Source of the DNA: a candidate division KSB1 bacterium
GTDB taxonomy: Bacteria > Zhuqueibacterota > Zhuqueibacteria > JANLFK01 > Oleimicrobiaceae
Reading direction: 5' to 3'
Length of the DNA: 41,011 nucleotides
Assembly: GCA_034506335.1 (NCBI GenBank)
Contig: JAPDPR010000026.1
Location: 1-41,011 of the forward strand
Below are positions 8,564 to 17,044 of the stretch, one piece after another. The notes below the pieces were generated by a model, which saw only the letters and a program-made list of their open reading frames with translations, was not told the origin of the DNA and made no database searches. Within the stretch, counting starts at the first letter, position 1. Each line of letters opens with the position of its first letter. Both the position numbers and the translations under genes were made by a program.

Positions 8564-8588
8564 GGAAAACAAAACTGTGGACTACTTA

Positions 8589-8654
8589 CTACATTGCAGT
8601 GGCCCCTTCCCAGGGTGGAACAAGCATAAACATGCCCATGGCCATGCTGCGCAT
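8589..8654 (-). CDS. Methionine-rich leader peptide of the metX-lysC-asd operon
   Basis: A 21-codon minus-strand frame begins MRSMAMGMFM and ends TAM followed by TAG. Six of its 21 residues are methionine, and codons 4, 6, 8 and 10 are all ATG. The bases that form the antiterminator strand (8613 to 8602) fall inside its codons 14-18, and the terminator starts 25 bases after its stop. This is the geometry of ribosome-mediated attenuation as in trp, his, leu and thr leaders. A ribosome waiting for Met-tRNA at codons 4-10 leaves 8613-8602 free to form the antiterminator. A ribosome reaching the stop covers that strand and lets the terminator form. The weak point is the ribosome site: only AGGA about 14 bases before the first ATG, so the start may be at codon 1 or codon 4. 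Translation is inferred, not shown. Confidence 0.75.
   Translation of the reverse strand: MRSMAMGMFMLVPPWEGATAM
8602..8613 (-). promoter_or_regulatory. Antiterminator strand in the metX leader
   Basis: On the minus strand this segment reads CTGGGAAGGGGC. It repeats, for 11 of its 12 bases, the 3' arm of the leader terminator. It can pair over 12 bases with 8561 to 8550, which contains the terminator's 5' arm. Pairing here excludes the terminator. The strand overlaps codons 14-18 of the methionine-rich leader peptide, so ribosome position would decide which structure forms. Confidence 0.75.
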
Positions 8655-8777
8655 GAGAAGCCAGCATTTCCTGCAGGACAGATTAACCTGCTCTTGGAGG
8701 AAGGGAGTAGCTGCGGATTTCCTGGAATTTGGATGCGGTATCACGGCTTTGTCCTTGGTCCTTGATGGTTCGAAGAA

Positions 8778-8806
8778 AATATATAACTTTACACAGAAGA
8801 AGGCAA
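8778..8806 (-). promoter_or_regulatory. Predicted sigma-70-type promoter of the metX operon
   Basis: On the minus strand a -35 box TTGCCT (8806 to 8801) and a -10 box TATATT (8783 to 8778) are separated by 17 bases. The local AT-richness stands out from the GC-rich surroundings. The predicted start near 8771 gives a leader of about 580 bases, with the leader peptide starting about 117 bases in. Match is 4/6 and 5/6 to consensus. A divergent promoter for the alcohol dehydrogenase may overlap but was not resolved. Confidence 0.55.
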
Positions 8807-8922
8807 TAGAATTTTGCGCTCGGCCTCCTGGCGTACAGGCGCTGCAACGACAAGCGTGCGAAGGATGCAGGAATGATCACGTGCAGAACAAGCAAGGGCA
8901 TTCGCAGAGAAGGGAGGGCGCG

Positions 8923-9957
8923 ATGAAGGCAATGGTCTTGAAGCGATTGGGCCCGGTGGACGGTTCCCGTGAGCCACTAGAGCTGATCGACCTTCCGATA
9001 CCTGAACCAAAGGCGGATGAAGTGCTGGTCAAAATAGGGGCCTGCGGCGTGTGCCACACCGAGTTGGATGAGATCGAAGGGAGAACTCCCCCACCGCGCC
9101 TGCCTGTGATTCTGGGCCACCAGGTCGTGGGGCGCATCGTAGCCGTCGGCGACCAGGTCACTGAAAGGCACGTAGGCGAACGTGTGGGAGTGGCCTGGAT
9201 ATTCTCGGCATGCGGAAGGTGCGAGTACTGCCGGAGCGGTCGAGAGAACCTTTGCCCCGAATTTAGGGCCACAGGCAGGGACGCCGATGGCGGCTATGCG
9301 GAGTACATGATTGCTCCCGAGCAGTTCGTGCACCCCATACCGGAGCGCTTTTCTGACGTTCAAGCGGCGCCGCTCTTGTGTGCCGGGGCCATCGGCTACC
9401 GCTCGCTTCGGCTGACTGGCCTGCGCGATGGTCAGCGTCTTGGCCTCACCGGGTTCGGCGCTTCTGCCCATTTGGTTCTGAAGATGGTCAAACATCAGTT
9501 CCCCAACACGGAAGTGTTCGTGTTCGCGCGTTCACCCAACGAACGCGACTTTGCCCGGCAGTTAGGGGCGGTGTGGGCAGGCGACACCGACGACCCGCCG
9601 CCTGCGCCTCTGCACGCGATAATCGACACCACGCCGGTGTGGAGGCCAGTGGTCGCGGCGCTGGAACGATTGGCCCCAGGGGGCCGATTGGTCATAAACG
9701 CCATCCGCAAGGAAGACATCGACAAACACACGCTGAGCAGCCTGGACTATCCTCGCCATCTGTGGCAGGAAAAGGAGATCAAGTCGGTGGCAAACGTCAC
9801 CCGGCAGGATGTGCGGGAATTCTTAGCTTTGGCCGCGGAGATACCCATCATACCCGAAGTCCAGGAGTACGCCCTGGAGCAAGCCAACCAGGCACTCTTG
9901 GAACTGAAGGAGCGGAAAATTCGCGGCGCCAAAGTGCTGATCATCTCAGGGGGATAA
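8923..9957 (+). CDS. Zinc-dependent alcohol dehydrogenase (MDR family)
   Basis: The 344-residue protein belongs to the medium-chain dehydrogenase/reductase superfamily. Catalytic zinc ligands are C44 (CGVCHTE), H66 (LGHQVVG) and C153. Structural zinc cysteines are C97, C100, C103 and C111 (SACGRCEYCRSGRENLC). The dinucleotide-binding region is around LGLTGFGASAHLVLKM (about 173-188). The residue after H66 is Gln rather than the more usual Glu, which occurs in one branch of zinc ADHs. The start at 8923 follows AGGGAGGG and places the N-terminus in family register. The frame is open upstream to 8599, but that stretch carries the metX leader on the other strand and is not protein-like. Substrate is not inferable; no partner enzymes flank it. 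Confidence 0.9.
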   Translation: MKAMVLKRLGPVDGSREPLELIDLPIPEPKADEVLVKIGACGVCHTELDEIEGRTPPPRLPVILGHQVVGRIVAVGDQVTERHVGERVGVAWIFSACGRCEYCRSGRENLCPEFRATGRDADGGYAEYMIAPEQFVHPIPERFSDVQAAPLLCAGAIGYRSLRLTGLRDGQRLGLTGFGASAHLVLKMVKHQFPNTEVFVFARSPNERDFARQLGAVWAGDTDDPPPAPLHAIIDTTPVWRPVVAALERLAPGGRLVINAIRKEDIDKHTLSSLDYPRHLWQEKEIKSVANVTRQDVREFLALAAEIPIIPEVQEYALEQANQALLELKERKIRGAKVLIISGG

Positions 9958-10049
9958 TCGGCTTCCCTTGGCAGCGGAGCGGGTAGCGTAACCGGCTGGC
10001 CGTCCGGTACATTGGGCTCTTCGCCAAAGGTGAATGGAAAGGAGCGAAC

Positions 10050-11240
10050 GTGGCACGCGTTGTTCTGAAAAAGGGGCGAGAGGCATCTCTGCACCGTCGG
10101 CACCCGTGGGTGTTTAGCGGTGCCATCGAGCGCCTCGAGGGCGCGGCGCAGGCTGGAGAGACGGTGGAAGTGCTCAGCGCCGAAGGCACGTTCCTGGCGC
10201 GCGGCGCCTATTCTCCCACCTCGCAGATTGCGGTGCGCGTGTGGACCTTTGCGCCAGAGGAGCAGGTGGACATGGCTTTCTTCCGCACCCGGCTCACCCG
10301 CGCTATTGCGGCCAGGGAGCAGCTGGTGCAAGCAGGTTCCACCAATGCCTACCGGTTGGTCAATGCTGAATCCGACGGCCTGCCTGGACTCATTGTCGAC
10401 CACTACGCCGGCTACCACGTGTGCCAATTTCTCTCTGCAGGGGCGGAGGCCTGGCGCGAGACGATCGTGACCTCACTGAGCGAAGCAGCACCCTGTCGCG
10501 GCATATACGAACGTTCGGACATAGATGTGCGCGCCAAGGAGGATTTGTCCGCCCGAACCGGATTGCTTTGGGGCGAAGAACCTCCGGAGCTCATCGAGAT
10601 ATTCGAGGGCAACTGCCGATTCTTGGTCGACGTGCGCCGGGGGCACAAGACCGGCTTTTACTTGGATCAACGAGAGAACCGCGCCCTGGTCGCGTCGTTC
10701 AGCCGCGACAAGGAGGTGCTCAATTGCTTCGCCTACACGGGTGCTTTCGGCGTCTGTGCCATGCGGGCAGGTGCCACATCCGTCACCAACATCGAGTCCT
10801 CGGCAGAAGCGCTTGCCTTGGCCGAACAAAACATGGCGCTCAACGACATCACACCGAGCAAGATTCAGTCTCTGCACGCGGACGTGTTCCAGGAGCTGCG
10901 CCGGATGCGGGACCGCGGGCGGCAATTTGACATGGTGATCCTCGATCCGCCAAAATTTGCCGAGTCGCAGGCGCAAATTCCACGGGCCAGTCGCGGGTAC
11001 AAGGACATCAATCTCCTGGCTTTCAAGCTGCTGCGCGACCAAGGGCTGCTGTTCACCTTCTCCTGCTCCGGATTGATGACCCCGGAGCTTTTCCAGAAAA
11101 TCGTGGCAGATGCGGCGCTGGACGCAGGGCGGTGGGTGCACATTATCGGCCGATTGGGTCAGGCCGCCGATCACCCGGTGGCCACCAATTTTCCAGAAGG
11201 CCACTACCTCAAAGGGTTTGTCTGCCGGGTGGTGGGGTAG
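10050..11240 (+). CDS. rlmI: 23S rRNA m5C methyltransferase, RlmI-like
   Basis: The 396-residue protein has an N-terminal PUA domain (LHRRHPWVFSGAI at about 14-26) followed by a class I SAM-dependent methyltransferase. The SAM motif is LNCFAYTGAFGVCAMRAGA (about 225-243) and the DPPKF loop lies near 299-303. FTFSCSG (about 352-358) carries the cysteine expected of m5C-type enzymes. E. coli RlmI (YccW), which modifies C1962 of 23S rRNA, has the same architecture and length. The start is GTG, supported by AAAGGAGCG 3-9 bases upstream. Position of the modified base is assigned by family only. Confidence 0.88.
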   Translation: MARVVLKKGREASLHRRHPWVFSGAIERLEGAAQAGETVEVLSAEGTFLARGAYSPTSQIAVRVWTFAPEEQVDMAFFRTRLTRAIAAREQLVQAGSTNAYRLVNAESDGLPGLIVDHYAGYHVCQFLSAGAEAWRETIVTSLSEAAPCRGIYERSDIDVRAKEDLSARTGLLWGEEPPELIEIFEGNCRFLVDVRRGHKTGFYLDQRENRALVASFSRDKEVLNCFAYTGAFGVCAMRAGATSVTNIESSAEALALAEQNMALNDITPSKIQSLHADVFQELRRMRDRGRQFDMVILDPPKFAESQAQIPRASRGYKDINLLAFKLLRDQGLLFTFSCSGLMTPELFQKIVADAALDAGRWVHIIGRLGQAADHPVATNFPEGHYLKGFVCRVVG

Positions 11241-11389
11241 GACGGTCTCGGCCGCTGGTCGCGGGTGCCGGCCAAGTCCACATTGCCCACCTGCTGGACC
11301 AATCACCTTGAAACTTTAGACGCTGACCACCTGTATTAACGCGTGGTGCGGCCGAAGCCGGAAAGTCTGACGGAAATCGAGGCGAGAGC

Positions 11390-12499
11390 ATGGACACACG
11401 ATCTGGACAAAAGGGGAAGCCGAACACGGAGGGGCCGGAAGGCTGGCAGGAGCTGAAGCGCCACGACCTCATGCGGGGCCTGCGACGAGAACTGCGCGAC
11501 ATCTACCACTTCTACATCGACCCGGAACGCAGGGAGTCACTGTCCAAGATGCACCGCCTGGTGCGTTGGGTCTACGTGGTGATATGGATCGGGATGAGCA
11601 TGTTGGCCAAGCTCACTCCCTTGCGCCGTCTTCTGCTCGTCATCAGCCTTGTGATGGCCCTTACCAATGTCCACTACTCCCTTGGCCGGGGCGGCGAGAT
11701 GAGCATCAACTTCGGTGGACTGGGATTCACCCTCCTGCTCATCGTCCTGCTGCTTGAGCTCAAGGACAAGCTCCTCTTCCAAAACGAACTCGTGGCGGGC
11801 AAGGCCGTGCAGGAGGCCCTCCTCCCCAAGCAGAATCCCGTGCTGCCCGGATGGGACCTGTGGCTCTACACGCGCCCGGCTAATGAGGTGGGTGGCGACC
11901 TGGTGGACTATGTTATGCTCCCTGAGGGAAAGCTGGCGGTCTGTCTGGGCGACGTGGCAGGCAAAGGGCTGGGTGCAGCACTCTGCATGGCCAAAGTGCA
12001 GGCCACCCTGCGCGCGCTGGTGGATACCACCCCTTCATTGAGAAGCCTGGGCAGGCGCCTCAACGAGATCCTCTGCCGCGACAGTCTGCCCCAGCGCTTT
12101 GTGTCGCTGGTCGTCGCCGCCCTAAGTGCGCGCAGGGGAAAGGTGCAAATGCTGAACGCCGGCCATTTGCCACCACTGCTCATCAAGGAGGGGCAATGCG
12201 CGGAACTCCCGCGCGGAGAAGCAGCCCTGGGACTCAACCCCAAGACGCGATATCGGACCAAGACCCATCGATTGGAAAAAGGCGACCTGCTGGTCCTTTA
12301 TTCAGACGGCCTGACCGACTGCCGGAACGAACGCCTGGAGCCATTCGGGGAGACACGCCTGTACAATGCTCTTCTGAGCACCAGCTCCGCGTCCGCACGG
12401 GAGATCGGGGAGCACCTCGTGGCCGAAGTGGAACGCTTTGTAGGCGAGGCACGGTTTGAAGATGACTTTTCCATTGCCATCCTGAAACGCACCGCATAG
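11390..12499 (+). CDS. Membrane-anchored SpoIIE/RsbU-type PP2C phosphatase
   Basis: The 369-residue protein has a charged N-terminus, then about three hydrophobic segments (near 58-75, 78-96 and 106-122). A SpoIIE-type PP2C phosphatase domain follows (about 145-367). Metal-binding and family motifs are visible: EVGGDLVDYV, GDVAGKGLGAALCMAKVQ, AGHLPPLL, YSDGLTD and FEDDFSIAIL. AVQEALLPKQNPVLPGW just before the domain is the usual RsbU/SpoIIE entry segment. Such enzymes dephosphorylate serine/threonine on anti-sigma-factor antagonists in partner-switching networks. No STAS or HPK-like partner gene is nearby, so the target is unknown. It stands alone between two short gaps (149 and 188 bases) with no clear promoter or terminator seen. 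Confidence 0.88.
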   Translation: MDTRSGQKGKPNTEGPEGWQELKRHDLMRGLRRELRDIYHFYIDPERRESLSKMHRLVRWVYVVIWIGMSMLAKLTPLRRLLLVISLVMALTNVHYSLGRGGEMSINFGGLGFTLLLIVLLLELKDKLLFQNELVAGKAVQEALLPKQNPVLPGWDLWLYTRPANEVGGDLVDYVMLPEGKLAVCLGDVAGKGLGAALCMAKVQATLRALVDTTPSLRSLGRRLNEILCRDSLPQRFVSLVVAALSARRGKVQMLNAGHLPPLLIKEGQCAELPRGEAALGLNPKTRYRTKTHRLEKGDLLVLYSDGLTDCRNERLEPFGETRLYNALLSTSSASAREIGEHLVAEVERFVGEARFEDDFSIAILKRTA

Positions 12500-12687
12500 C
12501 AGGAGAGCGACACGGTCGCAACGTTCCATCCCTCCACAAAACCTGTTTGCGGACCGACCCGCAGGCAAAAGGGCGCAAGGATCGCGCAGCGTGGGTGTTA
12601 AAAACAAGCGGATTTGCAGGTCGATTACCAAGCATGGTTTGCCGTGCTGTTCACAGGCAGCTTTCGCATCACGCATAAGGACGGTTC

Positions 12688-13872
12688 ATGAGAAAGAGGC
12701 TCATTGTCGGAATCATCATCGGTCTGATTGCCATCGCGCTCATTTTTCGCATCATCCAGCTCTTGACCCGAACCCCGGGCGGTTCTCCGCCAAGGGGTCA
12801 ACGCCCGCCGGTTGCGGTGGAGATAGACAGCGTCCGCTATGGAACCATCAGCGAGCTGCGGCAGTTCGTCGGCACCGTGCAGCCGCTCTATCGCTACCTG
12901 GTGGCGCCCAAGGTAGCTGGGCGCGTGGTAGAGATTCGCAAACGCATCGGAGACCCAGTGCGTGCCAATGAGGTGGTGGCACGCATCGACGATGCGGAAT
13001 ACCAGCAAGCGTTGCGCGAAGCAGAGGCCAGTTTGAAGATTGCTCAAGCCTCGCTGACCGAGGCCCAGAGCCAATTTGCCCTCGCGCGCCAGGAACTGGA
13101 GCGGGTGCAACAGCTCAAGGAGAAAGGGATAGCCTCGCCGGCTGAGTTAGACGCTGCCACCACCAACTATGAGGCCCAGCAGTCGCGGCTCAAGCTGGCC
13201 CAGGCGCAGGTGGAACAGCGCGAGGCCGCCCTGAGGTCCGCCCAGATCAGGCTGAACTACACAGTGTTGACCGCACCTGCCCCCGGCTTTACCGGCGAGC
13301 GTTTCGTGGACGAGGGAGCGCTGCTGGCAGCTAATGCACCAGTCATCTCTGTAGTGGGGATCGAAAAGGTCATTGTCCGCACGACGGTTAGCGAACGGGA
13401 CTATGGCCGGCTGGAACCCGGGCAGCCGGCGTCCGTTATGGTCGATGCCTACCCTGAGCGGCGGTTCTCTGGCACATTAGCACGCATCGCCCCTTTGCTG
13501 CGCGAGGAATCCCGCATGGCGGAAGTAGAGGTCGAGGTGGCGAACGACTCGCTCATCCTCAAGCCTGGCATGTTCGCCCGCGTGACCGTGGTCCTGGCAA
13601 GCAGCGACCAGGCACAACTGGTTCCCTCCCGGGCCGTGGTCACACGCGACGGCCAGAAGGCAGTCTTTGTCGTTGACTCCACCGGCAGCACCGTCCACCT
13701 GGTGCCCATCACCACCGGCATCGTGACGCCGGAATTGACCCAAGTGCTCTCCCCGCGACTAAATGGGCCGGTAGTGACTCTGGGCCAACACCTGCTCGCA
13801 GATGGCAATCCGGTGCTGCTTCCGGGAGCCCGACCTCGGGGACGTCCTGGGGCGGGAGGTCGCACCCGATAA
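12688..13872 (+). CDS. RND efflux periplasmic adaptor (membrane fusion protein)
   Basis: The 394-residue adaptor has an N-terminal membrane anchor (LIVGIIIGLIAIALIFRIIQ). A biotinyl-lipoyl-like segment follows (YLVAPKVAGRVVEIRKRIGD, about 70-89). A coiled-coil hairpin spans about 110-190, rich in AQ/QA heptads, and the second lipoyl half is at NYTVLTAPAPGFTGERFVDEG. A beta-barrel domain and a membrane-proximal domain make up the C-terminus. It bridges the inner-membrane RND pump and the outer-membrane channel encoded immediately downstream. The next gene starts 25 bases later. Substrate is unknown and no regulator gene is adjacent. Confidence 0.92.
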   Translation: MRKRLIVGIIIGLIAIALIFRIIQLLTRTPGGSPPRGQRPPVAVEIDSVRYGTISELRQFVGTVQPLYRYLVAPKVAGRVVEIRKRIGDPVRANEVVARIDDAEYQQALREAEASLKIAQASLTEAQSQFALARQELERVQQLKEKGIASPAELDAATTNYEAQQSRLKLAQAQVEQREAALRSAQIRLNYTVLTAPAPGFTGERFVDEGALLAANAPVISVVGIEKVIVRTTVSERDYGRLEPGQPASVMVDAYPERRFSGTLARIAPLLREESRMAEVEVEVANDSLILKPGMFARVTVVLASSDQAQLVPSRAVVTRDGQKAVFVVDSTGSTVHLVPITTGIVTPELTQVLSPRLNGPVVTLGQHLLADGNPVLLPGARPRGRPGAGGRTR

Positions 13873-13897
13873 GGATTCACCCAAGGGAGCATTCACC

Positions 13898-16800
13898 ATG
13901 AATCTATCGCGCGGGCCGATTAATCGCCCTATCCTCACCACCATGGTGTTTCTGGTCATCATCACCCTCGGGCTCATCTCCTTTTCCCGACTTTCCATCG
14001 ACTTGATGCCGGAAATCACCTACCCCACCATTTCCGTGATCACCAGCTACGGGAACGTGGGTCCGCAGGAGATGGAGGAGCTGGTCACCCGGCCTATAGA
14101 AGAGGCCCTGGCTGCGGTGCAGGGGGTGGAGAGGATCACCTCCACCTCCACCGAGGGGCGCAGTATGGTGCGCGTCTCCTTCGTCTGGGGGACCGACTTG
14201 GAGGCTGCGGCCAACGACATCCGTGACCGGATTGACCGTGTGCTGCCCCGCCTGCCCGAGGACGTGGACCGCCCCATGATCCGCAAGTTCGACGTCTCCG
14301 CCTTCCCGATCATGATGATCGGCGTGTCCAGCGAAATGAATCCGCTGGACTTGCGGCGTCTCGTGGAAGACCAGGTCAAATACCGCCTGGAGCGCATTCC
14401 CGGGGTGGCGGCCGCAGATGTGTCCGGTGGCTTGACCAGAGAAATCCACGTGGACCTGAAAGCGGACAAGCTCAAGGCCCTGAACCTCTCGCCTAACGCC
14501 GTCTTGGCCGCTATCCGCCGCGAGAACAGAAATATCCCTGCCGGCCTGTACGACAAGGGGAACCTGGAAGTGTTGGTGCGCACACAGGGCGAGTTCACCT
14601 CGCTGGAGGAGATCCGCTCTACTGTGATCACCACCCGCAACGGCGTGCCGGTGACCATCGGCGACGTAGCGAACGTTGAGGACTCCTGGCAAGAAGTGCG
14701 GCAGATAGTGCGAATTAACGGCAAGCCAGGGTTGCGCGTCGCTATTAACAAGCAATCCGGCTCCAATACGGTCTCTGTGGCAAAGCAGGTTCTGGCAGAA
14801 ATCGAGCGGCTGAATCGCGACTTTCCACAAATAAACCTCGTGCCCCTCATCGACCAGTCCCGCTATATCCAGCGCAGCATCAACAACGTGGGGAACTCGG
14901 CCCTGATAGGCGGCATTCTCGCGGTGCTAATTCTGTTTTTGTTCTTGCGGAATGTGTCCAGCACCGCCATCATTGCTACAGCAATCCCCATTTCCGTGGT
15001 GGCCACCTTCGGCTTGATGTATTTCGCCGGTCTGACCCTGAACATCATGACCTTTGGCGCGCTTGCCCTGGGTATCGGGATGTTGGTGGACAGTGCCATC
15101 GTCGTGCTGGAAAACATCTACCGTCATCGCGAAGAGGGGCGCTCGGTGGTGGAGAGCGCAGTCGTGGGTGCTGAGGAGGTCACGTCAGCGATCGTAGCCA
15201 GCACTTTGACCACCCTTGTCGTTTTCCTCCCGGTGGTATTCATCAGGGGCATGTCCGGGGTGATGTTTAAACAGATGGCCTATGTGGTGAGCTTTGCACT
15301 CCTCTGTTCGCTGCTCGTGGCCCTGACGCTGGTGCCTATGCTTACCACCAAGCTGCTGCGCCTCACCCCTGTGTCCACCAATCACAACCTTCTTCATCGC
15401 ATCTACGCCGCAAGCGAGCAGACCTTTCGCCGAATAGAGGCGCGATACGGGCAGCTGTTGCGCTGGGCCCTTGGTCATCGCCCTCTGGTGGCCGGCGTTT
15501 CTTTCGGCCTATTTCTCATCTCGCTCCTCCTTGTGCGGCTAATTGGCGTAGAACTCATGCCCCAGGCTGATGAGGGGGAGGTGCGGGTGAGCATCGAGAT
15601 GGCGGTTGGCACACGGCTGGAGCTAGTCAATCAGACGGCTCTGGCGGTGGAGGAGGTCATCAGGCGGCAGGTACCAGAGATGACGGCCATGATGTCCTTC
15701 GTCGGCGGGGGAGGATTCCGCGCCAGCGGTGGCCATACCGGCGAGATCCGCGTCTCGCTGGTGCCCAGGGCGGCACGCAAGAGGAGCAGCGAACAGGTTG
15801 CGAACGACCTTCGCCGCGCCTTGGCAGGCCTCCCCGGAGTCACCATCCGGACACGCGCCGGCCAAGGTCTGTTCCTCCTCTCCATGGGCACATCTCAGGG
15901 CGACCGCGTCAGTGTAGACGTGCGCGGCTACGACTTGCAGACTGCCCAGCTCCTCGCGGAACAGGTGAACCGGGTCGTGCGCCAGGTGAAGGGCGTCACC
16001 GATACCCAGATCAGTCGGGAAGAGGGGAGCCCAGAGGAGGTCATCCGCATCGATCGCGACAAAGCCGCGCTTCTGGGCCTTTCGGCTTCCGATATCGGCG
16101 ATGCCTTGCAGACCGCGGTCGGTGGCACCTACGCCTCCTACTTCCGCGAGGGAGGCAAGGAGTACCGTATCTTGGTGCGGCTGAGCGAGGAAGACCGCCG
16201 CGACCTCGCAGACCTGTTAGACCTAACCGTGCTCAATAACCGCGGCGAACAGGTGGTGCTCCGCAATGTGGTGCAGGTGGTACCGCAGGAGGGCCCGGTG
16301 CGCCTGGAACGAAAGGACCAAGAGCGCACCATCACCATCTCTGCCAATTTCACCGGCCGCGCCATGGGCTCGGTCGTGGCCGATATCCGCCAGGCCCTGC
16401 GCACTATCCCTGTGCCCAGGGACTTTTCCCTGCAGTTCGGGGAGGAGTACGAAGAACAACAGAAGGCCTTCCGCGAGCTGATGGTGGGGTTGGTTTTGGC
16501 TTTGTTGCTCATCTACATGGTCATGGCCGCGCAGTTCGAGTCCCTGAAGGACCCCTTCGTGGTTCTCTTCTCAATCCCCATGGCGCTCATTGGCGTCACC
16601 GTGACCATGCTGCTGACTGCTACGACATTCAGCATGCAGGCCTTTATCGGCTGCATCATGCTCGCGGGCATCGTGGTGAACAATGCCATCATCCTGGTGG
16701 ACTACACCAACCAGCTGCGCCGGAAGCACGGTGTGGCGTTGCAGGAGGCAATTCGCCTTGCGGGGTCCCGACGGCTTCGACCAATTCTGATGACAACCTT

Positions 16801-17044
16801 GACCACCGTGTTGGGCCTCGTGCCGTTATCCTTGGGCTTGGGTGAAGGTGGCGAAGCGCAAGCACCATTGGCACGCGTGGTCATTGGGGGATTGCTCAGT
16901 TCCACTTTGGTCACCTTGGTGCTGGTGCCAGTGGTGTATTCCGTATTGGAGGAAAAACAGAGCCTGCGTAAGCTCGTGCTGAGCGCCCGGCAGGTTGCCG
17001 ACAAAGCGCGCGCTCGAGTCAATTCCGTGAGGACGGGCACATGA
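13898..17044 (+). CDS. RND efflux pump inner-membrane permease (AcrB/MdtB-like)
   Basis: The 1048-residue transporter has the RND layout: TM1 near the N-terminus (ILTTMVFLVIITLGLISFS), a large periplasmic loop, TM2-6, TM7, a second loop, and TM8-12. The TM4 proton-relay region reads LGIGMLVDSAIVVLENIYRH, with the expected acidic residue. The start at 13898 (MNLSRGPINRP) has AGGGAGC upstream and aligns with the family. The frame is open back to 13802 but overlaps the adaptor there. It is probably a hydrophobe/amphiphile efflux pump driven by the proton gradient. Its stop overlaps the TolC start by four bases (ATGA), indicating coupling. Confidence 0.95.
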   Translation: MNLSRGPINRPILTTMVFLVIITLGLISFSRLSIDLMPEITYPTISVITSYGNVGPQEMEELVTRPIEEALAAVQGVERITSTSTEGRSMVRVSFVWGTDLEAAANDIRDRIDRVLPRLPEDVDRPMIRKFDVSAFPIMMIGVSSEMNPLDLRRLVEDQVKYRLERIPGVAAADVSGGLTREIHVDLKADKLKALNLSPNAVLAAIRRENRNIPAGLYDKGNLEVLVRTQGEFTSLEEIRSTVITTRNGVPVTIGDVANVEDSWQEVRQIVRINGKPGLRVAINKQSGSNTVSVAKQVLAEIERLNRDFPQINLVPLIDQSRYIQRSINNVGNSALIGGILAVLILFLFLRNVSSTAIIATAIPISVVATFGLMYFAGLTLNIMTFGALALGIGMLVDSAIVVLENIYRHREEGRSVVESAVVGAEEVTSAIVASTLTTLVVFLPVVFIRGMSGVMFKQMAYVVSFALLCSLLVALTLVPMLTTKLLRLTPVSTNHNLLHRIYAASEQTFRRIEARYGQLLRWALGHRPLVAGVSFGLFLISLLLVRLIGVELMPQADEGEVRVSIEMAVGTRLELVNQTALAVEEVIRRQVPEMTAMMSFVGGGGFRASGGHTGEIRVSLVPRAARKRSSEQVANDLRRALAGLPGVTIRTRAGQGLFLLSMGTSQGDRVSVDVRGYDLQTAQLLAEQVNRVVRQVKGVTDTQISREEGSPEEVIRIDRDKAALLGLSASDIGDALQTAVGGTYASYFREGGKEYRILVRLSEEDRRDLADLLDLTVLNNRGEQVVLRNVVQVVPQEGPVRLERKDQERTITISANFTGRAMGSVVADIRQALRTIPVPRDFSLQFGEEYEEQQKAFRELMVGLVLALLLIYMVMAAQFESLKDPFVVLFSIPMALIGVTVTMLLTATTFSMQAFIGCIMLAGIVVNNAIILVDYTNQLRRKHGVALQEAIRLAGSRRLRPILMTTLTTVLGLVPLSLGLGEGGEAQAPLARVVIGGLLSSTLVTLVLVPVVYSVLEEKQSLRKLVLSARQVADKARARVNSVRTGT

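Noticed and set aside
8371..8667. A 98-codon minus-strand frame starting just upstream of the methionine-rich peptide
   Set aside because: Its putative ribosome site is one base from the ATG, it translates straight through the terminator stem, and its composition is not protein-like. It is out of frame with the methionine-rich peptide.
8208..8765. Open frame of 185 codons on the + strand across the metX leader
   Set aside because: It runs through the antisense of the attenuator stems and leader peptide, has no protein-like domain, and lacks a good ribosome site.
8560..8771. A cobalamin or SAM riboswitch in the metX leader
   Set aside because: GGGAAGGGGCCACTG resembles fragments of the cobalamin core, but the rest of the consensus and the B12 box are absent, and no S-box core (GGCAACC-type) was found. 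The methionine-rich peptide and alternative pairing explain the region better.
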